Positions 16,743-25,839 are shown, numbered from the stretch's first letter. The stretch: DNA of 64,000 bases from Sphingomonas edaphi (GCF_003583725.1 NZ_QXTF01000001.1:1-64000); one strand, 5' to 3'. Translations and numbers: made by a program. Notes: generated from the sequence alone by a model not told the origin.

Positions 16743-17483
16743 ATGACACTCGCACCCCCACCAACAAGCATACTTAAAGAAGGAAGCCTGTTCCTCGATT
16801 TTGACGGCACGTTGGTAACCTTCGCTGACCGGCCCGAAGCGGTGCGGATGGAGCCATCACTGATCGAGGTGTTGGCGCATTTGCACACCCTGCTCGATGG
16901 CCGGCTTGCCATCCTAACAGGCCGGTCCATTGCCGACGTTCGCGAGTTCCTCGCACCCTTGAACTTGGCTGTTGCCGGAAGCCATGGATTGGAAAGGGCC
17001 GGTGCTAAAACAGCTATCGAGGACAGTCCGCCGAGCAAACAGTTGAATCAAGCCATAGAACTCCTTCGCGATTTCGCAGCCGATCGCCCCGGCATTCTCG
17101 TCGAAGAAAAGCCAATGAGTGTTGCGCTTCATTATCGGGCTGCACCCGACGCGGAAGACGAGTGCTTCGAGGCGGCACAACGAACAGCGATATCGACGGG
17201 CTTTACGATCCAGCCCGGAAGCATGGTTCTCGAACTAAAACCCGCATGTAGCGATAAGGGTACGGCGCTGGAACAATTCATGGATGAAGCTCCCTTTCGC
17301 GGATCACGGCCCGTTTTCCTGGGTGACGACCTGACCGACGAACACGGATTTCTCGCTGCGCAGCGGTTGGGAGGCGTAGGCGTGCTGGTCGGCGAATATC
17401 GCGAAACTGCGGCTGGCTTCCTGCTTGAGAACGTAGAAGCGGTTCATGACTGGCTGCGAGCTGCTAGCGAGGATTTTAAATGA
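16743..17483 (+). CDS. otsB: trehalose-6-phosphate phosphatase
   Basis: A 246-residue HAD-superfamily phosphatase converting trehalose 6-phosphate to trehalose. Motif I is LFLDFDGTLV; motif II lies in ILTGRSIADV; AGSHGLER follows; motif IV is FLGDDLTDEHGF. The ATG at 16743 follows AAGAGGA and matches the family N-terminus; the open frame upstream to 16569 has no similarity. Its stop overlaps the GH15 start (ATGA). First gene of a four-gene trehalose operon. Confidence 0.92.
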   Translation: MTLAPPPTSILKEGSLFLDFDGTLVTFADRPEAVRMEPSLIEVLAHLHTLLDGRLAILTGRSIADVREFLAPLNLAVAGSHGLERAGAKTAIEDSPPSKQLNQAIELLRDFAADRPGILVEEKPMSVALHYRAAPDAEDECFEAAQRTAISTGFTIQPGSMVLELKPACSDKGTALEQFMDEAPFRGSRPVFLGDDLTDEHGFLAAQRLGGVGVLVGEYRETAAGFLLENVEAVHDWLRAASEDFK

Positions 17484-19261
17484 CGTCGCTCGACCTTTGG
17501 CCCATCGGGAATTGCCAGGTCAGCGCGTTGATCAACCGCGCCGGTGAACTGGTCTGGGGCTGCGTGCCTCGGGTGGATGGCGACCCGCTGTTTTCGAGCC
17601 TTCTCGGAGGTGAGCATCCTGATCGGGGGCTTTGGGCGATTGACCTGGAAGGCTGTCAGTCGGTCGATCAGTACTATCTCAGAAACACGCCCATTTTGGT
17701 TACCCGCAAGACTGACGGGACCGGTAACGCGATTGAGATCGTCGATTTTTGCCCGCGCTACCGGAGGCAGGGGCGAACGTACCGGCCAGTTGCGTTCGCG
17801 CGGATCGTAAGGCCCGTAAATGGCAGTCCGAGAATTGCAGTACGCCTGAGGCCGACTGGGGACTGGGGCAAATCGATTAGCCCGGTCCCCGGCGGGTCAA
17901 ACCACTTGCGCTATCCAGTGCCTGCCATCCCGATGCGCCTAACGACCGACGCGGCTGTGGGGATCGTCAACTCGGAGCAAGTTTTTCGGCTTGAGAGGCC
18001 CCTGACTTTTTTCCTGGGTCCGGACGAAAGTTTTGATGGCAATCTCGCCCGTACGGTCGAGCAGATGCTGGCGGACACGGCTTCAGAATGGCGTGAATGG
18101 GTCCGCGGTCTCGCGACGCCATTCGAGTGGCAGGATGCCGTCATTCGGTCAGCCATCACACTCAAGCTCTGCCAGCATGAAGAGACGGGCGCGATTGTGG
18201 CGGCGCTCACTACGTCTATCCCCGAGCATGCGGGCTCGCAACGGAACTGGGATTATCGCTACTGCTGGATCCGCGACGCCTATTACACCGTTCAAGCACT
18301 CAATCGCCTAGGCGCCTTGGACGTCCTTGAAGGCTATCTTTCCTATCTCCGAAACATCGTCGACGCTTCCAAGGGCGGCCACATTCAGCCACTGTACGGC
18401 GTCGCCGGCGAGATAGGCATTGAAGAACGGATCGAAGAGGGGCTTCCGGGTTACCGGGGCATGCCTCCCGTCCGCGTAGGCAACCAAGCATACGAACAAG
18501 TGCAGCACGACGCGTACGGCCAAATCGTTCTTTCCAATGTCCAGGCTTTCTTCGATCAACGTCTTTTCCGCGTCGCGACGATTGAAGACTTTCACTCGCT
18601 TGAAAGGATCGGCGAACGTGCTTGGCAGCTTCATGATAAGCCCGACGCCGGACTGTGGGAGCTCCGCACGCGCACGCACGTGCATACCTACTCAGCAGCG
18701 ATGTCATGGGCAGCTTGCGACCGACTGGCGCACGCTGCCGTTGCCATGAACCTCGTCGAGAGGGCAGATTTCTGGGCAGGCAGAGCAAGCAAGATACGTA
18801 ATCGCATCGAAAACGCTGCTTGGCGTGATGACACCAGCCGCATCTCGTCGACTTTCGAGGGCGACAATCTCGACGCCAGCCTGATTCAATTGCTCGACCT
18901 GCGCTTTTTCAAACCGGACGATCCGAGATTTCAGGGGACCCTAAAGGCGGTCGAAAGGGGTTTGAGACGCGGTTCCTATATGTTGCGATACGATACCGAA
19001 GACGATTTTGGCCTGCCAGAAACAGCCTTCAACGTCTGCACCTTCTGGCTGATTGAGGCGTTACAAGCCACCGGGCGCGAAAGCGATGCGCGCAATCTGT
19101 TCGAGCAGATGCTGGCAAGGCGTACGGCTGCTGGCCTCTTGTCTGAAGATATCGACCCGGAAACGGGTGAATTGTGGGGAAACTACCCGCAAACATACTC
19201 GCTGGTCGGCATCATCAATTGTGCCGTGCTTTTAAGCAATCCATGGAGTTCAATACGATGA
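17480..19261 (+). CDS. glycoside hydrolase family 15 protein
   Basis: A 593-residue enzyme of the bacterial GH15 group (glucoamylase/trehalase-like, with an N-terminal beta-sandwich and a C-terminal alpha/alpha barrel). Recognisable parts are SLDLWPIGNCQVSALINRAG at the start, WDYRYCWIRDAYYTVQAL and EDIDPETGELWGNYPQTYS near the end. Family members release glucose from maltose-type sugars, dextran or trehalose. Sitting between otsB and otsA with ATGA overlaps on both sides, it may hydrolyse trehalose or supply glucose; the substrate is unproven. Confidence 0.88.
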   Translation: MTSLDLWPIGNCQVSALINRAGELVWGCVPRVDGDPLFSSLLGGEHPDRGLWAIDLEGCQSVDQYYLRNTPILVTRKTDGTGNAIEIVDFCPRYRRQGRTYRPVAFARIVRPVNGSPRIAVRLRPTGDWGKSISPVPGGSNHLRYPVPAIPMRLTTDAAVGIVNSEQVFRLERPLTFFLGPDESFDGNLARTVEQMLADTASEWREWVRGLATPFEWQDAVIRSAITLKLCQHEETGAIVAALTTSIPEHAGSQRNWDYRYCWIRDAYYTVQALNRLGALDVLEGYLSYLRNIVDASKGGHIQPLYGVAGEIGIEERIEEGLPGYRGMPPVRVGNQAYEQVQHDAYGQIVLSNVQAFFDQRLFRVATIEDFHSLERIGERAWQLHDKPDAGLWELRTRTHVHTYSAAMSWAACDRLAHAAVAMNLVERADFWAGRASKIRNRIENAAWRDDTSRISSTFEGDNLDASLIQLLDLRFFKPDDPRFQGTLKAVERGLRRGSYMLRYDTEDDFGLPETAFNVCTFWLIEALQATGRESDARNLFEQMLARRTAAGLLSEDIDPETGELWGNYPQTYSLVGIINCAVLLSNPWSSIR

Positions 19262-20676
19262 GTAGGCTGGTCGTGGTCTCCAATCGCGTTGCGGCGATTA
19301 CCGGTGGCGCCGCCGGGTCACAGGGGGGCCTCGCCGTCGCATTAACAGCGGCTTTGCGAGAATATCGCGGCCTGTGGTTCGGTTGGTCCGGCGAGATCAC
19401 CGATGAATTCACCGGGCAAATTAATTTTCAGCGCCAGAATGGCGTTACGACGGCGACCGTCGATCTCGAAGAGCAGGACGTCGAGGAATATTATGACGGC
19501 TATGCCAACCGGACGCTCTGGCCGTTATTTCATTACCGCGTCGACCTGGCGGAGTATGAGCGGGAGTTCGCAGAAGGATATCAGCGCGCGAACGAGCGGT
19601 TCGCGGACACGGTGCTTCCCCTAATCGAGCCGGACGACGCCATTTGGGTGCAGGATTATCACATGATCCCGCTCGGCGCCGAGCTGCGGAAACGCGGCTG
19701 CAAGAATCGCATCGGTTTCTTCCTTCACACCCCTTGGCCACCGCGCCGCCTGTTGCTGACCCTGCCGGAAGCCAACGAGCTTGTCGCAACGATGTTTGCT
19801 TACGACGTAATTGGCTTCCACACCGACGAGTGGCTGCAGTCGTTCGCGGAGTTCGTCATTTTTGAGAATGGGGGCACGTTCGAAGACGGTATTCTCCGCT
19901 TGGGTGACAAGGAAATTCGTCTGCTTGTTTGTCCTATTGGGATCGACTGCGGCGAATTCGCTTCTCTCGCCCGTGGCGAGCAGGCGCAGAAAACATTGGA
20001 GCAGATGCGAGTCAGTGCGAATAACCGCGCGATGATCGTCGGTGTGGACCGATTGGATTATTCAAAAGGGCTCGAGGCTCGATTTCTGGGATACGAACGC
20101 TTCCTTCGAGAAAATCCTGATGAACGAAAAGAAGTGTTTCTGCTGCAGATTGCGCCACCCTCTCGAGGGACCGTGGAAGCGTACCAGGACATTCGCGGCT
20201 CGCTCGAAGGGATCGCGGGCCGTGTGAACGGTGCTTATGCAGATCTTGACTGGGTGCCGATCCGCTACGTTAATCACGGCTATCCGCGCGACGTTCTCGC
20301 CGGCGTTTACCGGGCGGCGCGTATCGGACTCGTTACTCCGTTGAGGGACGGAATGAACCTCGTGGCGAAGGAGTTCGTCGCTGCTCAGGATCCCGACGAT
20401 CCCGGCGTATTGATCTTGTCGCGCTTCGCAGGCGCGGCCGTCCAGCTCAAAGATGCCCTGCTTGTAAATCCCTATAGCGCTGAGGAGGTAGCCGACGCCA
20501 TCCGCACGGCACTCGCCATGCCGCGTGAGGAACGGATACGGCGCTGGAAGGCGATGTTCGAAAATATCCAGAATGAAGATGTAGTTTGGTGGCGGCAACG
20601 GTTCACTCAGGCGCTGCTCGGCGAACCAGTGCCCGAGCCGGAGGTGCTAGAAATCAGCAATGTCGCCCAGAGATAG
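19258..20676 (+). CDS. otsA: trehalose-6-phosphate synthase
   Basis: A 472-residue GT20 glycosyltransferase making trehalose 6-phosphate from UDP-glucose and glucose 6-phosphate. Motifs: SQGGLAVAL near the N-terminus, WVQDYHMIPLGAELR, FFLHTPWPP, VDRLDYSKGLEARF and LRDGMNLVAKEFVA. The ATG at 19258 overlaps the preceding TGA and begins MSRLVVVSNRVA, as in the family. Trehalose made by OtsA and OtsB protects against osmotic and desiccation stress. Confidence 0.93.
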   Translation: MSRLVVVSNRVAAITGGAAGSQGGLAVALTAALREYRGLWFGWSGEITDEFTGQINFQRQNGVTTATVDLEEQDVEEYYDGYANRTLWPLFHYRVDLAEYEREFAEGYQRANERFADTVLPLIEPDDAIWVQDYHMIPLGAELRKRGCKNRIGFFLHTPWPPRRLLLTLPEANELVATMFAYDVIGFHTDEWLQSFAEFVIFENGGTFEDGILRLGDKEIRLLVCPIGIDCGEFASLARGEQAQKTLEQMRVSANNRAMIVGVDRLDYSKGLEARFLGYERFLRENPDERKEVFLLQIAPPSRGTVEAYQDIRGSLEGIAGRVNGAYADLDWVPIRYVNHGYPRDVLAGVYRAARIGLVTPLRDGMNLVAKEFVAAQDPDDPGVLILSRFAGAAVQLKDALLVNPYSAEEVADAIRTALAMPREERIRRWKAMFENIQNEDVVWWRQRFTQALLGEPVPEPEVLEISNVAQR

Positions 20677-21028
20677 CGATGAGTTGACGCGGGACGAGTT
20701 AGCGGAAGACCGTACGCTGCTGTCCAATGAACGCACTTTCGGCAGTTGGATGCGGACGAGCCTTGGCTGCATCGGGATTGGTGTCGGTTTTCAAGGGCTG
20801 TTCTCAGCGATCGAGCCGTTCTGGCTCCCGCGGTTGGTTGCCACGGCATTTCTGCTTCTAGGACTTCTCGTCATCGTGCTCGCGGAAAGGCGGGCATGCC
20901 AAGTGCTCGGTCGACTGAACGCACATGCAGTGGTTAAGGCGAAAGCTACCTATTTTCGTTTATTTGCTGCCATCATCTCGCTGGGCTCACTCGGCCTGAT
21001 CGCGGCGATATGGACAGTGACGTCTTGA
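20660..21028 (+). CDS. DUF202 (YidH-like) inner-membrane protein
   Basis: A 122-residue protein with a charged N-terminus, LAEDRTLLSNERTFGSWMRTSL (the DUF202 signature), and three membrane segments. It starts inside the last 17 bases of otsA, so it belongs to the trehalose operon. The family's function is unknown; it is often near stress genes. I infer a membrane role in the same stress response. Confidence 0.8.
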   Translation: MSPRDSDELTRDELAEDRTLLSNERTFGSWMRTSLGCIGIGVGFQGLFSAIEPFWLPRLVATAFLLLGLLVIVLAERRACQVLGRLNAHAVVKAKATYFRLFAAIISLGSLGLIAAIWTVTS

Positions 21029-21063
21029 AGCTGTTGCCGTTCACCAAGGACCGTCGCAGCTTC

Positions 21064-21696
21064 CTATGAAGTCGCGGCCGTGACAACCTCGCGCAGGCGC
21101 TTACTCAGCGGGTTGTCGTGGTTCGAAATTACGCCGACTTCGGGATGTCCGGGTATCCATCCGACCTCTTCGGCCTCCGCGGAAAGGGCTCGCCGTGCGG
21201 CCGCGACGGCTGCCCTCGTTTGTCCGCGGGCCGCGAATATCAGCGCACGTGCCGCTTCAGCCTGAAACACCATCGAGGCAAAAGGTGCGTCGTTGGCGCC
21301 CTCCAATATACTCAAGGCCCTGTCGTAGCGCTCCGCCCGCTCATGTAATGCTACAAGCATCCCGTAGTCATACAGTGCACTTGTTCGAAATAGCGGCTGC
21401 CGACGCTGCTGATCCATGGCATCTTCGAGGGACCGAAGTGCAGCTTCGATGTCGCCTGAGACATAATGGGCGTGAGCCATATCGAGATAGGCGTGAGCGA
21501 TGTGGAAGTCGTCGCCTTCCTCAACGCATCGGCGAAGCAACTGTATGGCTGCCGCCGGAAAGGCGTCTTTCAGGATCGACCCCTGGATCCGAAGGTATTG
21601 AGCTTTCTGGCTCCTGCTGCGCGCAAGTTTTGCATTGAACGCAGCCTCGATGTCATCGCTCCAGGTGTGGTTTCGGTACCAGTCATCGCTTTTCAT
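21064..21696 (-). CDS. TPR-type helical repeat protein
   Basis: A 210-residue, mostly alpha-helical protein with tetratricopeptide-like units: AHAYLDMAHAHYVSGDIEAALRS, then SALYDYGMLVALHERAERYDRALS and EAARALIFAARGQTRAAVAAARRAL. No signal peptide. Probably a protein-interaction scaffold in the cytoplasm. Its gene converges with the trehalose operon, 35 bases away. Function unknown. Confidence 0.65.
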   Translation of the reverse strand: MKSDDWYRNHTWSDDIEAAFNAKLARSRSQKAQYLRIQGSILKDAFPAAAIQLLRRCVEEGDDFHIAHAYLDMAHAHYVSGDIEAALRSLEDAMDQQRRQPLFRTSALYDYGMLVALHERAERYDRALSILEGANDAPFASMVFQAEAARALIFAARGQTRAAVAAARRALSAEAEEVGWIPGHPEVGVISNHDNPLSKRLREVVTAATS

Positions 21697-21790
21697 GGAG
21701 CGGCCGTACCGCGAAAAGTTTAAATGCTACTTTCTAGCCTCTGGACTGCAGTTGTGATCAAACTGGGCGACAATTCCAGAGACGCTTAAT

Positions 21791-21958
21791 TCATTGCTTC
21801 TGAATCTTTAGGACGATCATGGCTGCGAGACCGCCAATCGCGAGACCCGCCGGTATGCCGATCGCCACGTTCCCAAATGCCGCGCCGAGGCCGGCTCCGA
21901 GCATAATGCCCAACATCATCAGGAACATGGGCAGGTAAGACTGATTCTGTTGGGACAA
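21791..21958 (-). CDS. 55-residue glycine-rich membrane mini-protein
   Basis: From a TTG at 21958, with GGAGG six bases upstream, the frame gives a short polar head (LSQQNQSYLP) and one or two hydrophobic helices rich in Gly and Ala (LGIMLGAGLGAAFGN, then IPAGLAIGGLAAMIVL), ending KIQKQ. The GxxxG spacing resembles glycine-zipper membrane proteins. The frame, ribosome site and composition support a real gene. No family recognised. Confidence 0.5.
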   Translation of the reverse strand: MSQQNQSYLPMFLMMLGIMLGAGLGAAFGNVAIGIPAGLAIGGLAAMIVLKIQKQ

Positions 21959-22183
21959 CTTTGCCTCCGGAAAAACACTGCGGAGAGTGCCCGCGTTACT
22001 GGATCAGCCCTACCAGCAAGCGCAGGTTTGCGCCGACACGCTTCTACAAACGGATGTTATTTGCCTGCCAACATGGGAATCCGCACCTGAGCCCGGGCGT
22101 TTAATGTGCCGTGGGCTGATGGATGGCCTGCGCAATTAGGGGGTGAAAGGGAAGAGCAGTCTCGACCGTTGCAGCTACGGCTC

Positions 22184-22585
22184 TCAGTCGACAGGACGCT
22201 CGTAATTCGGGTCCTGGAGCGTGAGCATATAGGCGACCAGCGCATCAACTTTCTGCGCGTCGAGATAGAAATCCATTTCGCTCGGGTAGTTGTGGGCGCC
22301 GCGCAGCCAGTACGAAAGCGTCTCTGAGCTCACGCCTTCTTGGTTGACGATAACTGGAAATAGAGGTGCGTTGGAATTCGGAGATGCGATTGCAGTATCG
22401 ATCGCATGGCAGGCAGAACAGGACTCCTCGGCCAGTGCCCGGCCTTGAGCTGCCAAGGGCGATAGCATCTTGGCACGCTTTTCGACCGCATCGGAGCGGC
22501 TCGTGCGGGGAGACGATTGAGCCGGGGGGACATCCTGACAAGCAACTAGGGCGAATGCGAAGCAGGCAGCATACACAAATTTCAC
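22184..22585 (-). CDS. c-type cytochrome lipoprotein
   Basis: A ~133-residue monohaem cytochrome c. From the GTG at 22585 (AGAGGGA upstream) the protein starts with a lipoprotein signal ending ALVAC (C16), then has the haem site CSACH (residues 56-60) and a distal methionine candidate in PSEMDFYL, followed by the helix DALVAYMLTL. Anchored in the periplasm it would shuttle electrons. A longer frame to 22684 lacks a signal peptide and is rejected. No partner oxidase is nearby. Confidence 0.8.
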   Translation of the reverse strand: MKFVYAACFAFALVACQDVPPAQSSPRTSRSDAVEKRAKMLSPLAAQGRALAEESCSACHAIDTAIASPNSNAPLFPVIVNQEGVSSETLSYWLRGAHNYPSEMDFYLDAQKVDALVAYMLTLQDPNYERPVD

Positions 22586-22831
22586 GTTCGATCCCTCTCG
22601 CGTCGCCCTCTCCAGGGGACTGATCGTGTCACGTTGCCCGGTCCAAAGGCAAGAGTTGAAGACCTCGCTGTGCCAGCAATTCAAATCATGACGGTGGTAT
22701 TAAGGAACGCGACGCCTGATTGGAGACCATGACCGCCCGCGCTTGCGGTTGGCGAGAGCGGACATATGTTGGGGAGGTGGTAGAGTTCGGCGCGCTAGCC
22801 TGTCCGCCGGGATCTGCAGAGGAGGCTTTCG

Positions 22832-23332
22832 ATGCTGCAACCGGCAATTGAAATTCTGAACGCCCACAGGACAATGGCAGTTTCCACTTTGCGGCCAGAT
22901 GGATGGCCGCAAACGACTATCGTTGGATATGCAAATGATGGTTGGAACGTCTATTTCCTGATCCTGCGAAACAGCCAGAAATTCGCGAACATTCGTCACG
23001 ATGACCGCATTTCATTTGCTGTCGCCAGCGAAGCGGTCGAACTCAACACGCATAAGGCCGTGTATGTGGGCGCCCACGCGGTCGAAATGACGGGGGAGGA
23101 GGAGCGGGAGCGCGGTTGGCGTCTTCTCGTCGATAGGCATCCCAACCTCGTGGGCTTTGAGCGCCCTGACCCGAACGTAACAGCGCTCATGCGGGCCCGA
23201 TGCGAGCATGTGTCGGTGCTCGATTACAGCATTGCCCTTGGTCATACGGAAGCCCTCACTGTCCAGGCCGACGGAACCGTAACGGCGATCAAACCATCAG
23301 AGGGCGAGAAATGGCGCCCAACACCGGCCTAA
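22832..23332 (+). CDS. pyridoxamine 5'-phosphate oxidase-like flavin protein
   Basis: A 166-residue split-beta-barrel protein of the PNPOx-like superfamily, with HRTMAVSTLRPDGWPQTTIV at the start and FANIRHDDRISFAVAS in the middle. These bind FMN, F420 or haem and reduce or sense small molecules. GAGGAGG precedes the ATG. The divergent neighbour is the cytochrome gene; the ~245 bases between them hold both leaders and nothing else that I see. Confidence 0.75.
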   Translation: MLQPAIEILNAHRTMAVSTLRPDGWPQTTIVGYANDGWNVYFLILRNSQKFANIRHDDRISFAVASEAVELNTHKAVYVGAHAVEMTGEEERERGWRLLVDRHPNLVGFERPDPNVTALMRARCEHVSVLDYSIALGHTEALTVQADGTVTAIKPSEGEKWRPTPA

Positions 23333-23465
23333 GCCTCTCGAGGGTCGATTGCAGGTCGGGCTTAGCCAACCCATTTTTGCTCGAGGGATTCTACGCTCCA
23401 ATATGCTGCCCGAGCAGCAGGAGTCTCGCTTTGCGCGTTTCGACTGTTTTTGCCGCGGCGCTCTA

Positions 23466-24050
23466 TCATCGGCCTGATTTGTGCGCGTGATCCACAAGGG
23501 CCTCGATTACCCAGTGCCTGACTTCAGTCGCCTCCTTGTCGGAGAGCTGCAGCACGTCCTTGAAAACGATCGTGGCTTCGGCACCGACGATTAAGCTCAG
23601 GCCCGCCTTCAGGCGTTCAAGAGACTTCCGATCGATGCTGCCGGCAGCTGGTTCGAGAGCGGCTTCGACCAAGGGCATGCGCCGGTTTTGTCGAGCAGGA
23701 AGCCCATCCGCGTTTGCAGCTTTTTGGATCGAGTTTGCCATCATCAGTCTAAGCGATGGCTCGTTGGCCTCGATCATGGCTTGGACGGCGTGATCAACTC
23801 TCTTCAGCCGGCTGACCGGATCGACGTCCTCCGGATCGAGTATCTCACTCGCATCGGGAAACGCCATGTGCAGTGCAGCTTCCAGAAGCAGCTCATCGAC
23901 ATTCTTGAAATAGCGATAGGCGGTAGCGCGCGAAACAGACGCATCTTCTGCCACTTGCTCGAGTGACGGCTTGTCGCCGTTGGCCGAAAGGCGAAGGGCC
24001 GCCTCAAGCAGGTCCTTGCGCGTTCGATTTCGTTGATTGTCCCGAGGCAT
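23466..24050 (-). CDS. TetR-family transcriptional regulator
   Basis: A 194-residue repressor. The N-terminal HTH is DKPSLEQVAEDASVSRATAYRYF; the C-terminal helical part is the ligand and dimer domain. The ATG at 24050 overlaps the stop of the SnoaL gene (TAATG), so both are made from one mRNA. The inverted repeats upstream of that mRNA are its likely operator. The inducer is unknown. Confidence 0.85.
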   Translation of the reverse strand: MPRDNQRNRTRKDLLEAALRLSANGDKPSLEQVAEDASVSRATAYRYFKNVDELLLEAALHMAFPDASEILDPEDVDPVSRLKRVDHAVQAMIEANEPSLRLMMANSIQKAANADGLPARQNRRMPLVEAALEPAAGSIDRKSLERLKAGLSLIVGAEATIVFKDVLQLSDKEATEVRHWVIEALVDHAHKSGR

Positions 24051-24466
24051 TACGACAACTGTTTCTGGATTGATGCCATATCGAGCCACACATTCTCGCG
24101 CCTGATGTGCCCATCGGACGTAAATTCGAGAATGTGCAGAAGCCGGAATTCGAGCGGGCGACCCTTGCCTTCCAAACCAAACGGGCGACCTGGAGCAGTG
24201 CCCCGCCAGATGGACTCGTCGACCATGAAGTCGTCGCCATAGAGCCGGCGCACGGACTGCACCTTGCCATCGGCCAAGTCAGGAAACGTCGCCTCATAAA
24301 AGGCCCGGGCCTGATCTCGACCGTGACTGGGGCCGGTCGGCCATCCGACAACATCATGCTCGACGTCATCGGTGAGGGTCGAAAGAACTCCCTCGACGTC
24401 GTCACGAGCTTCAAAGCCAAAATGTTCGTCGAGTTTATGATCCATCAGTTCGCGGGTCAGGGTCAT
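24050..24466 (-). CDS. SnoaL-like / NTF2-fold protein
   Basis: A 138-residue protein of the SnoaL-like polyketide cyclase group: an N-terminal helix, VEGVLSTLTDDVEHDVVGWPTGP, RAFYEATFPDL, then beta strands LLHILEFTSDGHIRRENVW. Such small cones bind hydrophobic ligands or catalyse ring closure, isomerisation or hydrolysis. GAGGAGG sits before the ATG. It shares an operon with the TetR regulator, so it may process the compound that the regulator senses; this is inference. Confidence 0.7.
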   Translation of the reverse strand: MTLTRELMDHKLDEHFGFEARDDVEGVLSTLTDDVEHDVVGWPTGPSHGRDQARAFYEATFPDLADGKVQSVRRLYGDDFMVDESIWRGTAPGRPFGLEGKGRPLEFRLLHILEFTSDGHIRRENVWLDMASIQKQLS

Positions 24467-24488
24467 GGTGCACCTCCTCGAGCGACAC

Positions 24489-24517
24489 GTCTAAATAAGA
24501 CGACTGTCTCATGTCAA
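24489..24517 (-). promoter_or_regulatory. promoter and overlapping operator of the SnoaL-TetR operon
   Basis: On the minus strand TTGACA occupies 24517-24512. Directly downstream lie two interlocked inverted repeats: AGAC-N4-GTCT (24498-24509) and GTCT-N5-AGAC (24489-24501). They fill the space between the -35 box and the expected start. No good -10 hexamer is visible at the ideal spacing. The layout is typical for an autorepressing TetR protein. Confidence 0.55.
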
Positions 24518-24567
24518 GACTAATATATCGTTTTGTTCGCGCGTGCGGACGCACCCGTTGCCGCCGC

Positions 24568-25839
24568 CTATAGTTTCGAACGGTCGGAAGGCGTCCAGTC
24601 AGCGGGTTCAACATCCCGTCTCAAGATGCGTAGAGCCAAGCCAACGCCGGTGCCGACCGCTATCGCCACGGTTAAATCGCTGGCGACCGTTAGGAACATG
24701 GTCAGGAATAGTAGGGCCCGGTCGGACTTGCGCAGACTAAGGCGCTCCCGCCAACGTGTCGGCTCACTCATCGTCCACGCCGTCACAATCAGCAGACCAG
24801 CAAGCGCAGGCATCGCGAGGTAGGCAGTCAGGCTGGAAGCGGTGATCGTGAACAACAAGATGGCGAGTGCATGGACGATACCCGCAATCGGTGTTTTCCC
24901 GCCTGCGCGCACATTCGTTGCAGTCCGGGCGATTGCGCCGGTCGCTGGCAGGCCTCCGAATAGTGGAGACGCAATGTTAGCGGCTCCCTGGGCGAGCAGT
25001 TCCGCGTTGGAGCGATGACTTCCGCCGATCATCCGGTCGGCGACGATGGCCGATAGAAGGGACTCTACTCCGGCCAGAAACGCGATCACGAATGCCGAGG
25101 GAAGGAGATTGCTGATCAGTTCGATACTGACCGGCGGAAACGAGGGTATCGAAAGACCGGCGGGCAGCGCTCCGAAGCGGGAATGAATCGTCTCGACGGG
25201 GGCAGCGAAAATGGCAACGGCCGCTGAAGCGATGGCAATGACCAAGAGAGAGCCGGGAAACCACGGCGCAAGACGCCGCAAAACGGCAATCCCCAGGATA
25301 CTAAATATGCCGACAGTGAATGCTGATAGGCTGAAGGATCCGCGGGCGTTCCACATTGCCGGCACGGTCTCGATCAGATCGGCAGAGGTTGGACCGAACG
25401 AAAGGCCAAGGAGGTCTTTAAGCTGACCAATGGCGATGATGACCGCGATGCCTATGGTAAAGCCTTCGATCACCGGCTCCGGAACAAGAGCGATAAATCG
25501 TCCCGCCCTGACCAAGCCGCCAATGACTAGGATAATCCCCGCCATGAGGGTCCCGAGCAACAGACCATCGAAGCCAAACCGCGCAATTACGTCGTAAACG
25601 ACAACGATAAACGCGCCCGTCGGGCCGCCGATCTGAACCCGGCTGCCTCCCAGCATTGAAATCAAAAATCCGCCGACGATGGCGGTAACAAGGCCCGCCT
25701 TAGGATCCGCGCCGGACGCAATGGCGATGGCAATGCTGAGCGGCAGGGCCACCAGCGCTACAGTGACGCCCGCGAGCGTGTCCTGTGCCAAAAGCCGCGG
25801 CGAATAGCTCGACATCGTTGTGAAGAGCTTGGGTTTCAC
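24568..25839 (-). CDS. SulP-family anion transporter lacking a STAS domain
   Basis: A 423-residue permease with SulP features (DTLAGVTVALVALPLSIAIA, GGPTGAFIVVVYD, PEPVIEGFTIGIAV) and about 11-12 membrane segments. It ends 20 residues after the last one, so the cytosolic STAS domain found in the other SulP protein of this window is absent. Substrate (sulfate, bicarbonate or other) unknown. The start may be GTG 25839 or ATG 25815. Confidence 0.82.
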   Translation of the reverse strand: MKPKLFTTMSSYSPRLLAQDTLAGVTVALVALPLSIAIAIASGADPKAGLVTAIVGGFLISMLGGSRVQIGGPTGAFIVVVYDVIARFGFDGLLLGTLMAGIILVIGGLVRAGRFIALVPEPVIEGFTIGIAVIIAIGQLKDLLGLSFGPTSADLIETVPAMWNARGSFSLSAFTVGIFSILGIAVLRRLAPWFPGSLLVIAIASAAVAIFAAPVETIHSRFGALPAGLSIPSFPPVSIELISNLLPSAFVIAFLAGVESLLSAIVADRMIGGSHRSNAELLAQGAANIASPLFGGLPATGAIARTATNVRAGGKTPIAGIVHALAILLFTITASSLTAYLAMPALAGLLIVTAWTMSEPTRWRERLSLRKSDRALLFLTMFLTVASDLTVAIAVGTGVGLALRILRRDVEPADWTPSDRSKL

